Below, one piece after another: positions 11,814-22,339 of a DNA stretch of 64,000 bases. Origin of the DNA: Salvator merianae (Eukaryota > Chordata > Lepidosauria > Squamata > Teiidae); the NCBI GenBank assembly GCA_003586115.2, contig QVOM02000034.1, forward strand, positions 16,539,289 to 16,603,288, read 5' to 3'. Made by a program: the position numbers and the translations under genes. The notes under the pieces are model-generated. The model was not told where the DNA came from. It ran no database searches and saw nothing but the letters and a program-made list of their open reading frames with translations. Every line of letters starts with the position of its first letter. Position 1 is the first letter of the stretch.

Positions 11814-12561
11814 GGGCCTGTTCACACTTGGCGGTAGCAAGCATTAAGAATACTCACTAACCAAGTGCATCCGCACTTGGCAGAGGTCCAAGCAGCCAGG
11901 AGAGGACTTCATCCACTCCTGAGTACTTCCACTGGTGGACTTCATCCACTCCTGAGTACTTCCACCGGTGGTGAAGAAAGTAGCTGTCCGAATCCTCACC
12001 TGAAGCTCAAAGTGATTCGCCCAGCCCAACTGGGGTGACAGGCCCGATGGGGTAGGTCCGATGGCACTATGGTGAGGGCCCCAGTGTGCAGGGGTGATAC
12101 CATCATGCCTGCACACTGGACAGGCTTCCCTGTCACCATGGCAGCTGTGGCGGCCATCCTTCGCTCCCGCAATCTGGCCCCTTTGCCCATCACGCATGCA
12201 CACACACACACGTGGGGCTGCTGCCAGTCGCCATGGCAGCTTGCCAGTGTCATGAAGCGGATCAAGCACGGCTACCGGCGTTCGCACATGCAAATGTCGG
12301 TAGCCGGCTTCAGGTGAGTTTTGCACCGGGAGCAGATAAACTGCTTCAAGTAAAGTGCATTCACACCTACTCCTGCTTCTCTGCCACTGTCATGGTGAGG
12401 AACACTTCCCAGCCACTATGTTGGTGAGAAACACAAGCAAGACACCAGCATTCACATTGCAAATGCTGGTATCTTGCTGGCACTCTGTTCTACAGCCTTG
12501 CAGTGCAGGCAGTGTCTGTGCTGTGAGGTCTATTCCACCTTAGAAAAGTGCAAAGAGGCCC
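11814..12561 (+). mobile_element. MITE family E, long copy (about 750 bp)
   Basis: It begins gggcctgttcacacttg and ends caaagaggccc, whose complement is gggcctctttg. After the terminus come the family words 'agcaagcattaagaatactcac', 'aagtgcatccgcact' and 'gcagaggtcc', as in 29,991-30,489. The interior includes an imperfect direct duplication ('cttcatccactcctgagtacttccac' at about 11,908 and 11,940). It is GC-richer than the flanks. Minus-strand frames of up to 160 codons inside it are by-products. No 3-bp target duplication is evident at this copy. Confidence 0.55.
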
Positions 12562-14221
12562 CTACTGTCCATAGCTTTACCAGGAGCAGCTAGATTGCTC
12601 CCAGTCAACAGTGCTCAGACCTCTTTTGGGTGTGACACTGCAAGTGAGTGTGACAGTGCGACTATTGGTGCAAAGTCACGTGCCATATCCCAGTTGCCAT
12701 GGTAATGTCCAGGCACATGCCAGATGTTGCCATGACCTTTGCCATGGTGATCTGACCTGTCCTGGTCAAGCCATCCACACTTCAAGTGCTGGTGGTTTGG
12801 TTCTGGTTTTTTGCAGCCCTTGGACAGCAGATGACTGCCTCCATGCCTGATCCTTAACAGCCTGATATAGTAGTGTTATATCATATCAGGTCTGTAAGTG
12901 CAAACTGGTCTGAGATGTGAATGAACTTTTTTCTTCTGATTCAGTTTGATTCAAAATGAACTACATTTTATGCAAACAAGTTTGAATTGAACTGTGAATT
13001 CTAAAAAAAAAAATGGAATTTCAGTTCAAACATTTGACAAACAGTTCTACACAGGAAACAATGGAGGAGAGCAACAGGGGCCAGCAGGTCCCTCGGGGTG
13101 ATTGGACATAGTTTTGGGGTGATTGAACATAGCCTTGCTTTTTTATTTTTTTTTTTTTTTTTTGGAAATGCCCATTTATTATTTCGGAGCAGGAAGGGAT
13201 TTCCAAAAAATTCGTAAAAATTCAGAGAAGCCTCCAAATGTCCTGTGGCTTACCAGAGACCTTTCCATTGCACCCCCAGACGCACGTGCCAGATTTGGAG
13301 GCTCTGACTCAAAGTTTACCTCATTGACCACGTTCCTGCCAGGTGCACCAGCAGGATCAAAGTTCTGTATAATTTGAGCTGAAGCTTTCAAAATTGGCAT
13401 GTGGATCCTGGGGGGCAGCAAGAATTCCCACACCCATCCCTGAGGCAGTTGGTCTCATCTCTCAGGTTTTTCTTCTTTCAAAACTTTTGCATCACTGATG
13501 TTTGCTCTTTTTGCTATGGGGAACTGCCTGGAAAGAAAAACCTGAGAAAGAACAAGTGTACTTTTGCCCATACCCACAAACAACAGGAACACAAAAAGAA
13601 AACATGACATGAACCCAAAGTGCCTTGACAAGGAACCTACTTTTTCCTTGAACCTTCCATGTCAACTTTCTATCGGTCATGATTGGTGGAGGTGGGAGGG
13701 AGGTATGGATGACCTTGTGAGTTATTGGAGCTCCTCTCTGTGTTCAAAGGACTCAACTCTTCCTCCACTTGATCATGATTACTGAGACTTATGGAGAGCA
13801 GACCATAAAGACAGCAGTTCACTTCACGTTTCTGCCACCCCCCATACCCTCTGCTGCTTTCTGCTACCCCTCCAAAGCTCCCCCATCCCCCTCTGTTCGC
13901 TGCCGCCACAATCGTGGCTGTAACTGCCTCCTGCCCCCCCCATAGACAGCAGCAAGCATTGGGGGATGGGGGTGATTGGGAGGGGTGGCAGGAGGCAGCC
14001 ACGGCCTCGGGGAGAATCGGGAGGACGGCAGGAGGTGGTGAGGCTGGGTCCATTTCTTACTGAAACAGACTCAGAGTTGGGATTATCTGAATTTAGGATA
14101 ATCCCCTTCCAGGCAGGAAACTCCTCAGAAAATCCAGAAATGCAATTTAGCGTTTGGTTTTTGAGGTGTCAAACCGTCCTCCATCTCCAGAAAACATGAG
14201 GTGTGACCATGGCCTCACAAA
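12562..14221. other. gene-free DNA; poly-T tract and repeat scraps
   Basis: No gene is recognised. 12,600-12,850 shares 'gttgccatggtaatgtcc' and 'gccatggtgat' wording with MITE E interiors and may be an orphan internal piece. 12,930-13,050 has the gaac/gttc texture of the repeat at 4,450-4,805. A poly-T run (13,139-13,163) is followed by 250 bp of unknown sequence. 13,830-14,050 is C/G-rich simple-texture DNA. Confidence 0.4.
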
Positions 14222-14710
14222 GGCTCTTTCTGCACTTACCTGTGGTGTCCTGGGACAGAACTAGCAATCTGTCCCATGCTGGAATGAATTGTTTCTGGAG
14301 CAAAACAGGGCTACCCACATTCAGACATTCTGTTCTGCCCCAGGACCATTTGCTGCCTTGAAGGTAGCACAGAGACTGCATAGGCCAGGACTGAAAGTTC
14401 CCAGCCTTTGCAGTTTCCAGCCTGGTTGTCTTTGGGAAGGATCCACTTCCAGTGGTACTTCCTACAGTGCTGCTGAAACGGGTTCCTTGTGGTATACCGA
14501 ACCACAGGGGTGTGTCATCTGTATGTCTCTGTGGTTCAATATTCTAGCCCTGGGCTCATTCTAGATCTCAACATTGAGCTCTATAGCTTTACCAGGCTAG
14601 AGCAGCACTGTGGGCACCTTACCCTGTCCATGCTTTCCCTGATGTGTAGGATGAGAACAGGGCCTGCCCTAGTCTGCAGGTCTTTATTCTGGAATTTATT
14701 TTGGAATAAT

Positions 14711-15145
14711 GGCCATTTTCGTACTTCCCACGAAAGAACAATCTGTTCTATCATGGTAATTTACTATGTGGCATGGACACTGTCCACACTGCATGGATCT
14801 AATTACTTACCTCAAGCAGCCTACTGGCAGTCACAGTGTAAATGCCAGTAGCCGCCCCCTATTCTGACCATGGCAGCAGCCAGTAAGTGTCCGGCCACTG
14901 CCATGACAACCAGTAGGACTGCACTGGTGTGATCAGATCACGCAAGTAAGATCAGTTTATCACACAGGCCCAGATGCCGCACACCCACATAAGTGCGAAT
15001 GCAGGTGACTATCACTTCCCAGTAAGGTTGTGGAGCACAAATTTGTGCTCCACAGATAGGAGCAATCAGGAGCAGGCATATGCTGCTCCTGGTTGCACAG
15101 GCCTCTGCCTAATGCAGAAGCACTTGGCTAGAATGTGTGCATGAC
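14711..15145 (-). mobile_element. MITE family E, minus-oriented copy
   Basis: The left part (ggccattttcgtacttccc then gaaagaacaatctgttctatcatgg) matches the starts of the copies at 47,076 and 52,858. The interior carries a perfect 22-bp palindrome, tggagcacaaa/tttgtgctcca (15,031-15,052), at the position where other copies have a different but equally paired sequence. It ends with 'cctctgcctaatgcagaagcacttggctag', after which the terminal inverted repeat is lost, so no target duplication can be read. Confidence 0.6.
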
Positions 15146-15834
15146 TTGGAAAAGCTGGATAGGCAGCTGTCCCTTCTGAAGCCAGGGGATGTGGGCTTTT
15201 TTGAAGACACAAAGAATTTTCCACCAAGTGGGAACCAAGCGTTCACCGAGTTTCTAATGACAAAGAGAGTTTCTGAGTGAACCCCTTCAGTACCCACACT
15301 AATTGTAATGCTGTTTTGAGATGTGCTTTTGGGGTGGGAAGCATATAAAAAAATGCCCTCCTTAAGATGTATTAGTCAATTGATTTCACAACATGAGTAA
15401 GCCTGTCTTGTTTTGAGGTGTATGCAGTCATTACATCTAATTTTTAAAATGTACAATTCCTAAAGGAAAATATACCTTACCTGTCATTTGAAAGCTGTCT
15501 CCAGAGAAATCTTGGATGCCTGGTGATCATTTGAATTCCTTTCACTCCTTAAACTTGATTGCCGCATGTTAGAAGTAATTTTAAATGAACTGAATAAAAT
15601 TCACAAGTAATATGTGCCAGCATATGATGAATTCCCAGGCAATATGACTCAAATCTTGTAGGGATTTATTTTTCTCCTTTTAAAATTCATAAATGGGAAT
15701 GGACGCATATAGTTCTAATAGCATATTGCTGTCTTTGGAGGGGAATGGGAAAGGAGGAGTTCTCGGCTAGCAGGAATATAAACAACTTAGTGCAGGAATC
15801 CCCGATGGAAATATATCATGGGCAAAACGATTTC
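15146..15834. other. gene-free AT-rich DNA
   Basis: No gene or clear repeat. The stretch 15,380-15,720 is unique sequence with words such as cattacatctaattttta and tgaattcccaggcaatatgac. It could be part of a regulatory block together with the octamer cluster that follows. Confidence 0.4.
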
Positions 15835-15895
15835 CAATCATTTGCATCTTTTAATTTGCATGTGATTAGCATAATTTGCATATGCTTAGCATGGA
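15835..15895. promoter_or_regulatory. cluster of three octamer (ATTTGCAT) sites
   Basis: Exact ATTTGCAT, the reverse complement of the POU octamer ATGCAAAT, occurs at 15,840-15,847, 15,854-15,861 and 15,874-15,881. All three are in the same orientation within 42 bp. Between and after them lie gtgattagcat and atgcttagcat. POU-domain proteins (Oct1 and relatives) bind this octamer. Three exact same-strand 8-mers in 42 bp are very unlikely by chance even in AT-rich DNA, so I call a candidate enhancer core. No gene context is available. Confidence 0.4.
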
Positions 15896-16394
15896 AACCA
15901 TGGGTGTGGGGACAAGGACCGTAGAGACAATGCTCTTGAAATCGTTCACCTCTGAAACTAAGTATAGGATGGTTTTAGACATTCTGTGTTTTGACTGAAC
16001 AATATAGTATTCACTGATTCTGCACTAGCTGGAGATGATATCGTGTCCAGTTTTGAAAGTCTTCATCAGAAACAGAGGAGTGGGATTACATCCTAGTTGT
16101 TTGAAAATGATGGCTACTTTTGGGTCTGAAATTTCACAGTCATGCTGACTGATGACATTGACATGAGTCTTGGAGGAATAAAAACTTCCAACTTTCAAGT
16201 CGTTGCCATAAATGGTTTGGCCTCCAGGTTGGGGATGGAGAAACAGCTAGTTTTGTTTTTTGTTTTTTTAAAAAACTCTCATATACTTCAATGGGGTATT
16301 TTTAAAAGGCAGGCTTTTTGCACCTTCATAGGCAGACTGACAGTTAGCAGTATGTGAAATGTGTAAAAGAGTCAGATTAGGAGAGTTGGAAGCC

Positions 16395-17846
16395 CCTGCC
16401 ATGGTAGTGATGGGGAACTTTAATATCCATGCCAAGATGACTCTGAGTGGGCCAGCTCAGGTCTCCATGGCTTTCATAATGGCCACAAAGCTCTCTCAGA
16501 AGTAGTTCCTAGGGGGTTGTCAGAAGCCATTTGTTTAACTTAGCTTTTTACAATTAGTTTACTGTATTTACACCACTTGTGCTTTACACATTGATCTTCC
16601 TGTTTCACTGCTCACAGTTCCATGGAATACCAAAATGTTTCATAGGTATATTGAAGGCGCTTAGATGTAAAGCCTACTATTGTGCCTACTATTTGGAGAC
16701 GGTGGTGATGAAAAGGAGTTATTCCTCCACCACCAATGCATCATCAGATAGTTGTCCAGCAAAGCTTTTTTGAGTGGTGAATTACCTTGTAAGAGCAAAT
16801 CCAAGAGAGCAAAGGCAGTGGCCATGTAACAGTTGTTGTGATAAATTTGAGTGTACTTTGAGAGCAAAACCATTCAGATTCATGGATATTTGGATGCCAC
16901 AGTTGAAATGAGTCCAAGGAAAGTGTCCAGAAAACCATCTGGTCCAGTTATCTTGGGTCAGTTTCAATTATTGCAACCTGGATCCAGAAGATTTAAACTA
17001 TTGCCAGGTGCATTTGCATGCTCTTTTGGGACAAGGTATTGGAGATGGTCATGGATGATCAACTGTAGGCATGCTTGAAAGAAACTGATTATCTAGATCC
17101 ATTTCAATTGGGCTTCAGTGCAGTTATGGCACTGAAACTGCCTTAATTGCTCAGTGGATACCTGCACTGGGAGAAAGACAAGGGGAGCGCAACCTTGTTG
17201 GTTTTTTTATATCTCCCAGCAACTTCTGATATCATTGACCACACTATCCTTATGGAAAGGCTATTCAATTTTGGAATTGGAAGCACTGTGTTGTGCTGTT
17301 CCACATCCATCTCCAAAGCTGATATCAGAGAGTGGCTCTGGGAGATTCTTGCTCAAGCAGAAATCTCTCACCCTCTCACAGTCTCAGCCATGTTTGCTTG
17401 CATTTCAATCCTTATTGAAAGGCTACAGAGTTAGGAAGTTGGAGGCACTGCATTGTGGTGGTTCTACTCCTATCTCCAAGGCTGATTCCAGAGAGTGGCT
17501 CTGTGAGATTCTTGCTCGACAACTTGGAAACTCACTCGTGGAATTCCTCAGGGGTCAATCTTATCTCCCATGCTCTTTAACATCTATGCAAAGGCTCTGG
17601 GAGAGGGCATCAGGAGATTTGGAGTGAGGTGTCATCAATATGGAGATGACACCAGCTCTATCTCTCTGTGCTATCTGAATCAGGAAAAGTGGTCAAAGTG
17701 CTTGACAGGTGCCTGGAGGCAGTAATGAGCTGGATGGGGGCAATAAATTAAAGCTGAATCCATACAAAATGGAGGTGCTATGTATTAGTCAGCTCAGGTC
17801 TGCATAGCTTTCATAATAGCCACGAGGCTGTCTCAGAAGTAGTTCA
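16395..17846 (+). mobile_element. L2-clade LINE fragment, rearranged (copy C)
   Basis: The plus strand carries decayed L2 ORF2. An endonuclease piece at 16,395-16,510 reads VVMGNFNIHAKM (the GDFN motif region). A linker and RT piece at 16,860-17,785 matches the minus strand of copy A (31,775-34,525): 'MDGYL/GLD..VE.SP.KVSR.PSGP', 'DPFQLGF', 'DTIDH' equivalents, 'GVRCHQYGDDTS' and 'KLNPYKMEVLC'. Two anomalies stand out. The RT segment at 17,258-17,417 is repeated in diverged form at 17,418-17,520. Also, a 60-bp endonuclease segment ('cagctcaggtct..catagctttcataat') occurs both at about 16,457 and again at about 17,787, directly after the RT piece. Stops and frameshifts throughout make it a dead pseudocopy. 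Confidence 0.75.
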
Positions 17847-18111
17847 TGTTATTAGCAGCTAAATTAATGATAACACAAAACTGGGAATCTATTTCAACTC
17901 GTAACAATGAAAACTGATAAAATAAATCGTAGGATATAGCTGTGGGAGAATATACTACTGTTCTGCATGAGAATCTTCTTGGGACTTGAAAAGTAATGAT
18001 ATTTAGCCCAGAATGGGAATCATTTATAGGAAACACTGTATGAATGAATGCATCGATTCTCCCAAGTAAACAAATTTTGAATTTAAGGCAATTTAGGTGG
18101 ATGGATATATG

Positions 18112-18205
18112 TAAATATTTATTTATTTATATTTATATCCCACCCTATTCCCAATGGTCTCAGAGCAGATTACAATAAAATAATTATAAAAACAGATAAA
18201 ATAGA
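18112..18205 (-). repeat. L2/SINE-type 3' tail
   Basis: Read on the minus strand this ends gggtgggatataaatataaataaataaat, preceded by a 'tctgagaccattggg' context. This is the typical 3' end of L2-like LINEs and the SINEs that borrow their tail in lizards. The body is missing, so only a 5'-truncated insertion remains. Confidence 0.55.
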
Positions 18206-19990
18206 TTAGTTAAAACAGTGACAGTGGCGGCATATTTAAAGAATATTTTTAGAAATATGAAGTGATATTAAGATGAGTATAATTTACAAAGTAATATAGA
18301 TATGATTTTAAGATAAGGTTTAAAAGTTAGATAATCATGGTTTTATGTTTTATGTATAGTTTGCGGTTGCTGTAAAAAAATAAAATAAATAAAATGAAGT
18401 ACGTTAAAATTATTTAAATGATTAAAATCCTTTAAAAAATAAAACAGTTATTCTTCACCCACAAAGTCCCATTTACAGAAAATTTGTTTTCACTTTTTAG
18501 TGAGGACTCAATCTAACATTTCTGAATGTAGATAGGAGAAATATTGAGACTCCCTCCATATCAAGCCCCTTGCAGGGCTGGATGAAGGCAACTTACCTGT
18601 GTGACTCAAAGGCAGGAGCAACACCATCAAATTAGCAGAGATTCAAGTTGGTCCTCTGAGGCTTTCAGATCATTTGTGTATGCAGAATGTTGCTCACACA
18701 GGTGAGTTTTCTGTTTGGAAACATTGGTCAACAACCAGAAATCACCTGGAAATCAGACCCATCCTAATGCCCCCCATGGCAACTCCTCTATAGAGAGTGA
18801 CCTCAGAGTAATTAATCCCAGTTTAACAAAATGTTGTCCCTCTTGGTTGAAGGGTGAGAGGTTCCTGAATCTGACCTGAGGTCTTATACCCTGATCTCGG
18901 CTGGCCCTAGATTGACCTTTTCCTGTTATGAGCATGTAACTCCTGAGTAAATAACTAATGACATATTTCTTTCTTTATGGTTATGTCTGTAGAACCTCAA
19001 CCCAGAATTGAATGACTGCAGTAACTTGAAAATCTAGTTGAGCCAGCATTACGTTTTCCCACCATGTCACATACAGATCTAATTGTGGTCATAAGTCACT
19101 CTTGTGTCAATGAAGTAATTTTATTATATGATACATGTTTATTATGGGGAGGGGGCTTGATTAGCAGTTACATCCTGCACAAAATTTAGTTTCTGGGTAA
19201 ACAGGAAAAATGTCCATCTCTGCAGTACAAAACGATTTCCTTGAAAATCTTGCACGATCTGGCTCTCCATGGACGATTTTGCAATAGAATCCAGACAATG
19301 TGCAGAACACACCTTGAAATGTCTACTCAGAGCTTAAGTTCCATGGGGTTCAAAAGGACTTATTGGGAAATACTGGATAGCTTGCAAAGATGGCCAGGAT
19401 TCCAAGAAAGAAGAATAATATACTGTAGGTTTGCAGGATATTGGAAGTGGTGAAATGTTTGAGTATGCACAGATCCTTCTTCGGTCCTTTCTGCACTTAC
19501 CCTTGTCCCACTATTCATATGCTAGTGCATAAATGAGGAAGCCCACCCTTTCCTAATATGCTTCATCTGCATTGGACAAAGCTACAAACTGGGATAAGGT
19601 ATCAAAATGACACCCATCTCACCCCAGTCTGACCCTCTTTGAAGAGGTCAACAACTGGACCTGACTCTGTACTCCAGACTATGAAGGGGGTGGAGACAGC
19701 ACACCCACATAGTCCAGCAGCAAAACTTTTATGCGCTCGAATATGGAAATTGGCTTACTAAGAGATAAGATGGTAACAATTTTTTAATTAAAAACTGGCA
19801 ACCCTTTATTGACTTTTTACAGAAACTAAGAAGGACCTAGTTATTACAGACTTTGAGGACTGAGGAGAGAACAAAAAAAAAAGAGAGAAAAGAATAAAGA
19901 AGAAGAGCAGAGTATCAAAATGAATTGTTAATCACCACAGAAGAGACTGGAAGTCACTGTTGTTTAAATTATTAGGGATATATATTTATA
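18206..19990. other. gene-free DNA
   Basis: No gene is seen. 19,493-19,720 begins ggtcctttctgcacttac, resembling the left terminus of family F MITEs, but no matching right terminus was found. 19,868-19,912 is purine-rich (A/G) simple sequence. Confidence 0.45.
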
Positions 19991-19993
19991 TAG

Positions 19994-19996
19994 GTG

Positions 19997-20034
<38 letters not shown>
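19994..20034. repeat. (GT)n microsatellite
   Basis: About 20 GT units with one gtgc interruption near the left end. Frames through it encode only repeated Val/Cys and are not genes. Confidence 0.95.
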
Positions 20035-20035
<1 letters not shown>

Positions 20036-20184
20036 TATTTTGTAAATTTAAAAAAATCACAAAATACAATGGGGGCATTTCAGTAGTGCACCAGGAAGTG
20101 CCACCGGAAGTGGCACCAGAAGTCAATGCACTTCCTAATAGTTCCAGCCAGAAATTTCAAAGGCCAGGAACTTTTGCTCCTAGT

Positions 20185-20243
20185 CTTTGAAGGCTGGGCT
20201 CAGCCTTCAAAGCCAGCAGCCAGCAGCCAGCAGCCAGCAACCA
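20185..20243. repeat. hairpin followed by (CCAGCAG)4
   Basis: The arm ctttgaaggctg (20,185-20,196), a 4-nt loop and its exact reverse complement (20,201-20,212) form a 12-bp stem. It runs directly into about four tandem copies of the heptamer ccagcag (20,213-20,243). This looks like a small foldback with local slippage expansion. Confidence 0.7.
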
Positions 20244-20334
20244 GAATGTGTTGTCCGAATGTGAACAGCCCTTGGACTGGGCTAATGCTAGCTCACCTCC
20301 ACATGGCCTGCAATCACAAAAACAAAACTTCCTT

Positions 20335-20756
20335 GTTCCCTTATCTTCTTAGTAAATTGGATATAGTGGTGATCCATTTACCTTTTTCTTTCTCAGAGTC
20401 ATTTGATGCAAAATTTCTGTAGAACTGGTAGCAATTCTCCAGATAACCCACAGTGAATCCAACAGTTATCGTCATTCCAATAATTCTGAGGCAAGTGTAC
20501 ATATAGCAGACAAAGGCAGTGTCCCCATTGGGCAGGTAGACTGGCCCAGGGAATGCTCTGGAACATCTCATCTACACTATGTGCCTGCACTTTCATTCCC
20601 AGCCTCTGACAATGAACCAGGAATCGGCCAGTGGGCCTCAGTGGTAGCCAGAACCCTTGTGGGCCAGGCTTTCTGTTCTGGGCCATTGTGGTGCAGAATA
20701 GCCCATACCATGTGGAAGGCCCCTAACAGGCCAAGAAGAATTGAGGTGCCCAAAGT
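20335..20756 (-). pseudogene. possible decayed coding segment, family unknown
   Basis: One minus-strand frame stays open from 20,756 to 20,341 except for a single TAG at 20,572-20,574. It encodes a hydrophobic run (LGTSILLGLLGAFHMVWAIL), then later VYLPNGD and CLRIIGMTITVGFTVGYL, i.e. two membrane-like segments. The acidic/basic end NDSEKEK is followed by GTAAAT, a plausible splice donor (AAAG|GTAAAT, about 20,380), and GGGCCAG precedes VYLP, a possible acceptor. The PVYL...GD...T..ITVG spacing is loosely like the COX7A family (cytochrome c oxidase subunit), but the match is weak. It may be a decayed exon pair, a processed pseudogene or a coincidence. Composition is less AT-rich than the flanks. 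Confidence 0.22.
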
Positions 20757-20759
20757 ATT

Positions 20760-22105
20760 TTTAGCACGATGCAGGGCTCAAATGGCATGTTTTGTGCTTC
20801 TCATCAGTACTGCATATTTATATGATGTATGAAGGGAATAGCCAAACTTGTCTTAAAAGGCCTCAGAGAGAACTTTAAAATTACTTTGCAACTGCTCCCA
20901 GAAGAAGATGCAGCTTCCGAGGGCTATGTACTCTTAAGATTATCCCACAGGTTAAGAATCCCATGCACAAAACAGCCCTGGATAGCAGCAAGGGAAGCAC
21001 AGCAAGGAACTAATGGAATATCTTTTCTTCCATCTTTTTTCCTCACTTGCCTCAATCCAGCTTCCAGTGGCTCCAGAGGGAATGAATGTGGCTATTTGAC
21101 ATTGTGTCATTTGACTAAAAGCTGCGTCATTTCATAGGATGCACCCATTTGCTTCTCCGAATAAGTTCAGCTTTAAGTTGCTTTAGAGTTCTGTCTTTTC
21201 AGCTAGTAGAATTTCTTCCTTCCAGGCAAACCTTGGCAAATAGTTTAATGTTGCATTGGGTTTTACCTTGTGTGCCAAACTAAGCCAGGTAGTTTTGTTA
21301 CTAACTTCGAAAAAATGCCATTCTAAAACTCCATTTAGTTTTTATGTTCAGAAATTGTGATAACACATGGTAGGAGAGGGATTTAATAACTTTATTAAGA
21401 ATAATCCAAAGAGTTTTCCCATAAAGGTTAACAAGGGATAATTGCTTTCTCAGGAAATCATAAGAACGACATGGTTTGCTGCTTTGTTTTTACTGAAGTT
21501 TCATGATGCTCAGTTTTCACTACTTATAAATGAAACAAATGGGGTTAGATGGTAAAGATTATGAAAGAAATTAGCTATAATGAGTCTAGTAACTAAAAAC
21601 ATTAGTAGGGAAAATTGAGTTGACCTTACTTTTATAATTATTCATTTTCTTAATTGTTTTTTACAGGAATAATTGGAGCAAAATTAAATGATATCAAGTA
21701 CAAATCTCACATATAATCATGTGTTTAGATTAATAACTTTTTCAAATAGAAAACTTGTATTTGTAAGAGCTTCCAATTAGAAATGGGACTTCATGAAGGT
21801 TTTTTTTTCAGGAAAAATATTTTATATTACTTTAAAATCCTTCTTTGAAACACTTTGGGTCAAAGTTCCCTACTTCCCTAAGGGGCACAATGTTAAAGAT
21901 ACAGCTTTTAAAAAATATGATTTCTCTTGTGAGGAGAATAGAAAACTATCACACATGATGTTTTGGAAACTTCTAACCATTTACGGACCTATCAAACATG
22001 GTTCTGTAAGATGGCTAGGTCCTCTTATACCACTGGAGAATGCAAGGCACATTCCTGTGTTTGTGTCTTATTTCTTGATTATTGTTTTCCCCAAAGCACT
22101 GGGCA
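20760..22105. other. gene-free AT-rich DNA
   Basis: No gene or firm repeat is recognised. The segment 21,290-21,780 is strongly AT-rich with no low-complexity runs. Confidence 0.5.
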
Positions 22106-22330
22106 ATTTCACATAGTACTGCATTCGTTTGGCCTTCGGTTTGATCCAGCAGCAAGGACCCTCTTGAGTTAAACCTGTCTTCTTGGACATCCAATGAGTT
22201 TTCTTGACCACAATGCAGAACTGGTTTGTCATTGTCTTCTTCTGAGGAAATGCAAGGGATTGAACTGGAACCTTCTGTATGCAAAACAAACGATCTCCTC
22301 AAGTTCCTGTAATGGGACAGAGAGCAATGG
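22106..22330 (-). repeat. tRNA-derived SINE, decayed
   Basis: On the minus strand, 22,262-22,325 reads a tRNA-like head: words equivalent to 'ttgcatacagaaggttcc' and the B-box-like 'ggttccagttcaatccc'. This is the common squamate tRNA-Ala-like SINE head ('gcatgcagaaggtcccaggttcaatccc'). Its downstream part ends 'ctgctggatcaaaccgaaggcc', close to the CR1/L3 LINE 3' end found elsewhere in the window, as expected if the SINE tail is LINE-borrowed. It is not a functional tRNA gene: the cloverleaf is not restorable by eye. Confidence 0.5.
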
Positions 22331-22339
22331 ATGTACACT

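Noticed and set aside
11844..12326. 160-codon minus frame, GC-rich
   Set aside because: Lies inside a MITE E copy and has no protein signature; other copies do not keep the frame.
22262..22325. Possible tRNA gene (tRNA-like head)
   Set aside because: The B-box-like word is present but the acceptor and anticodon stems do not pair and a LINE-like tail follows; a SINE remnant.
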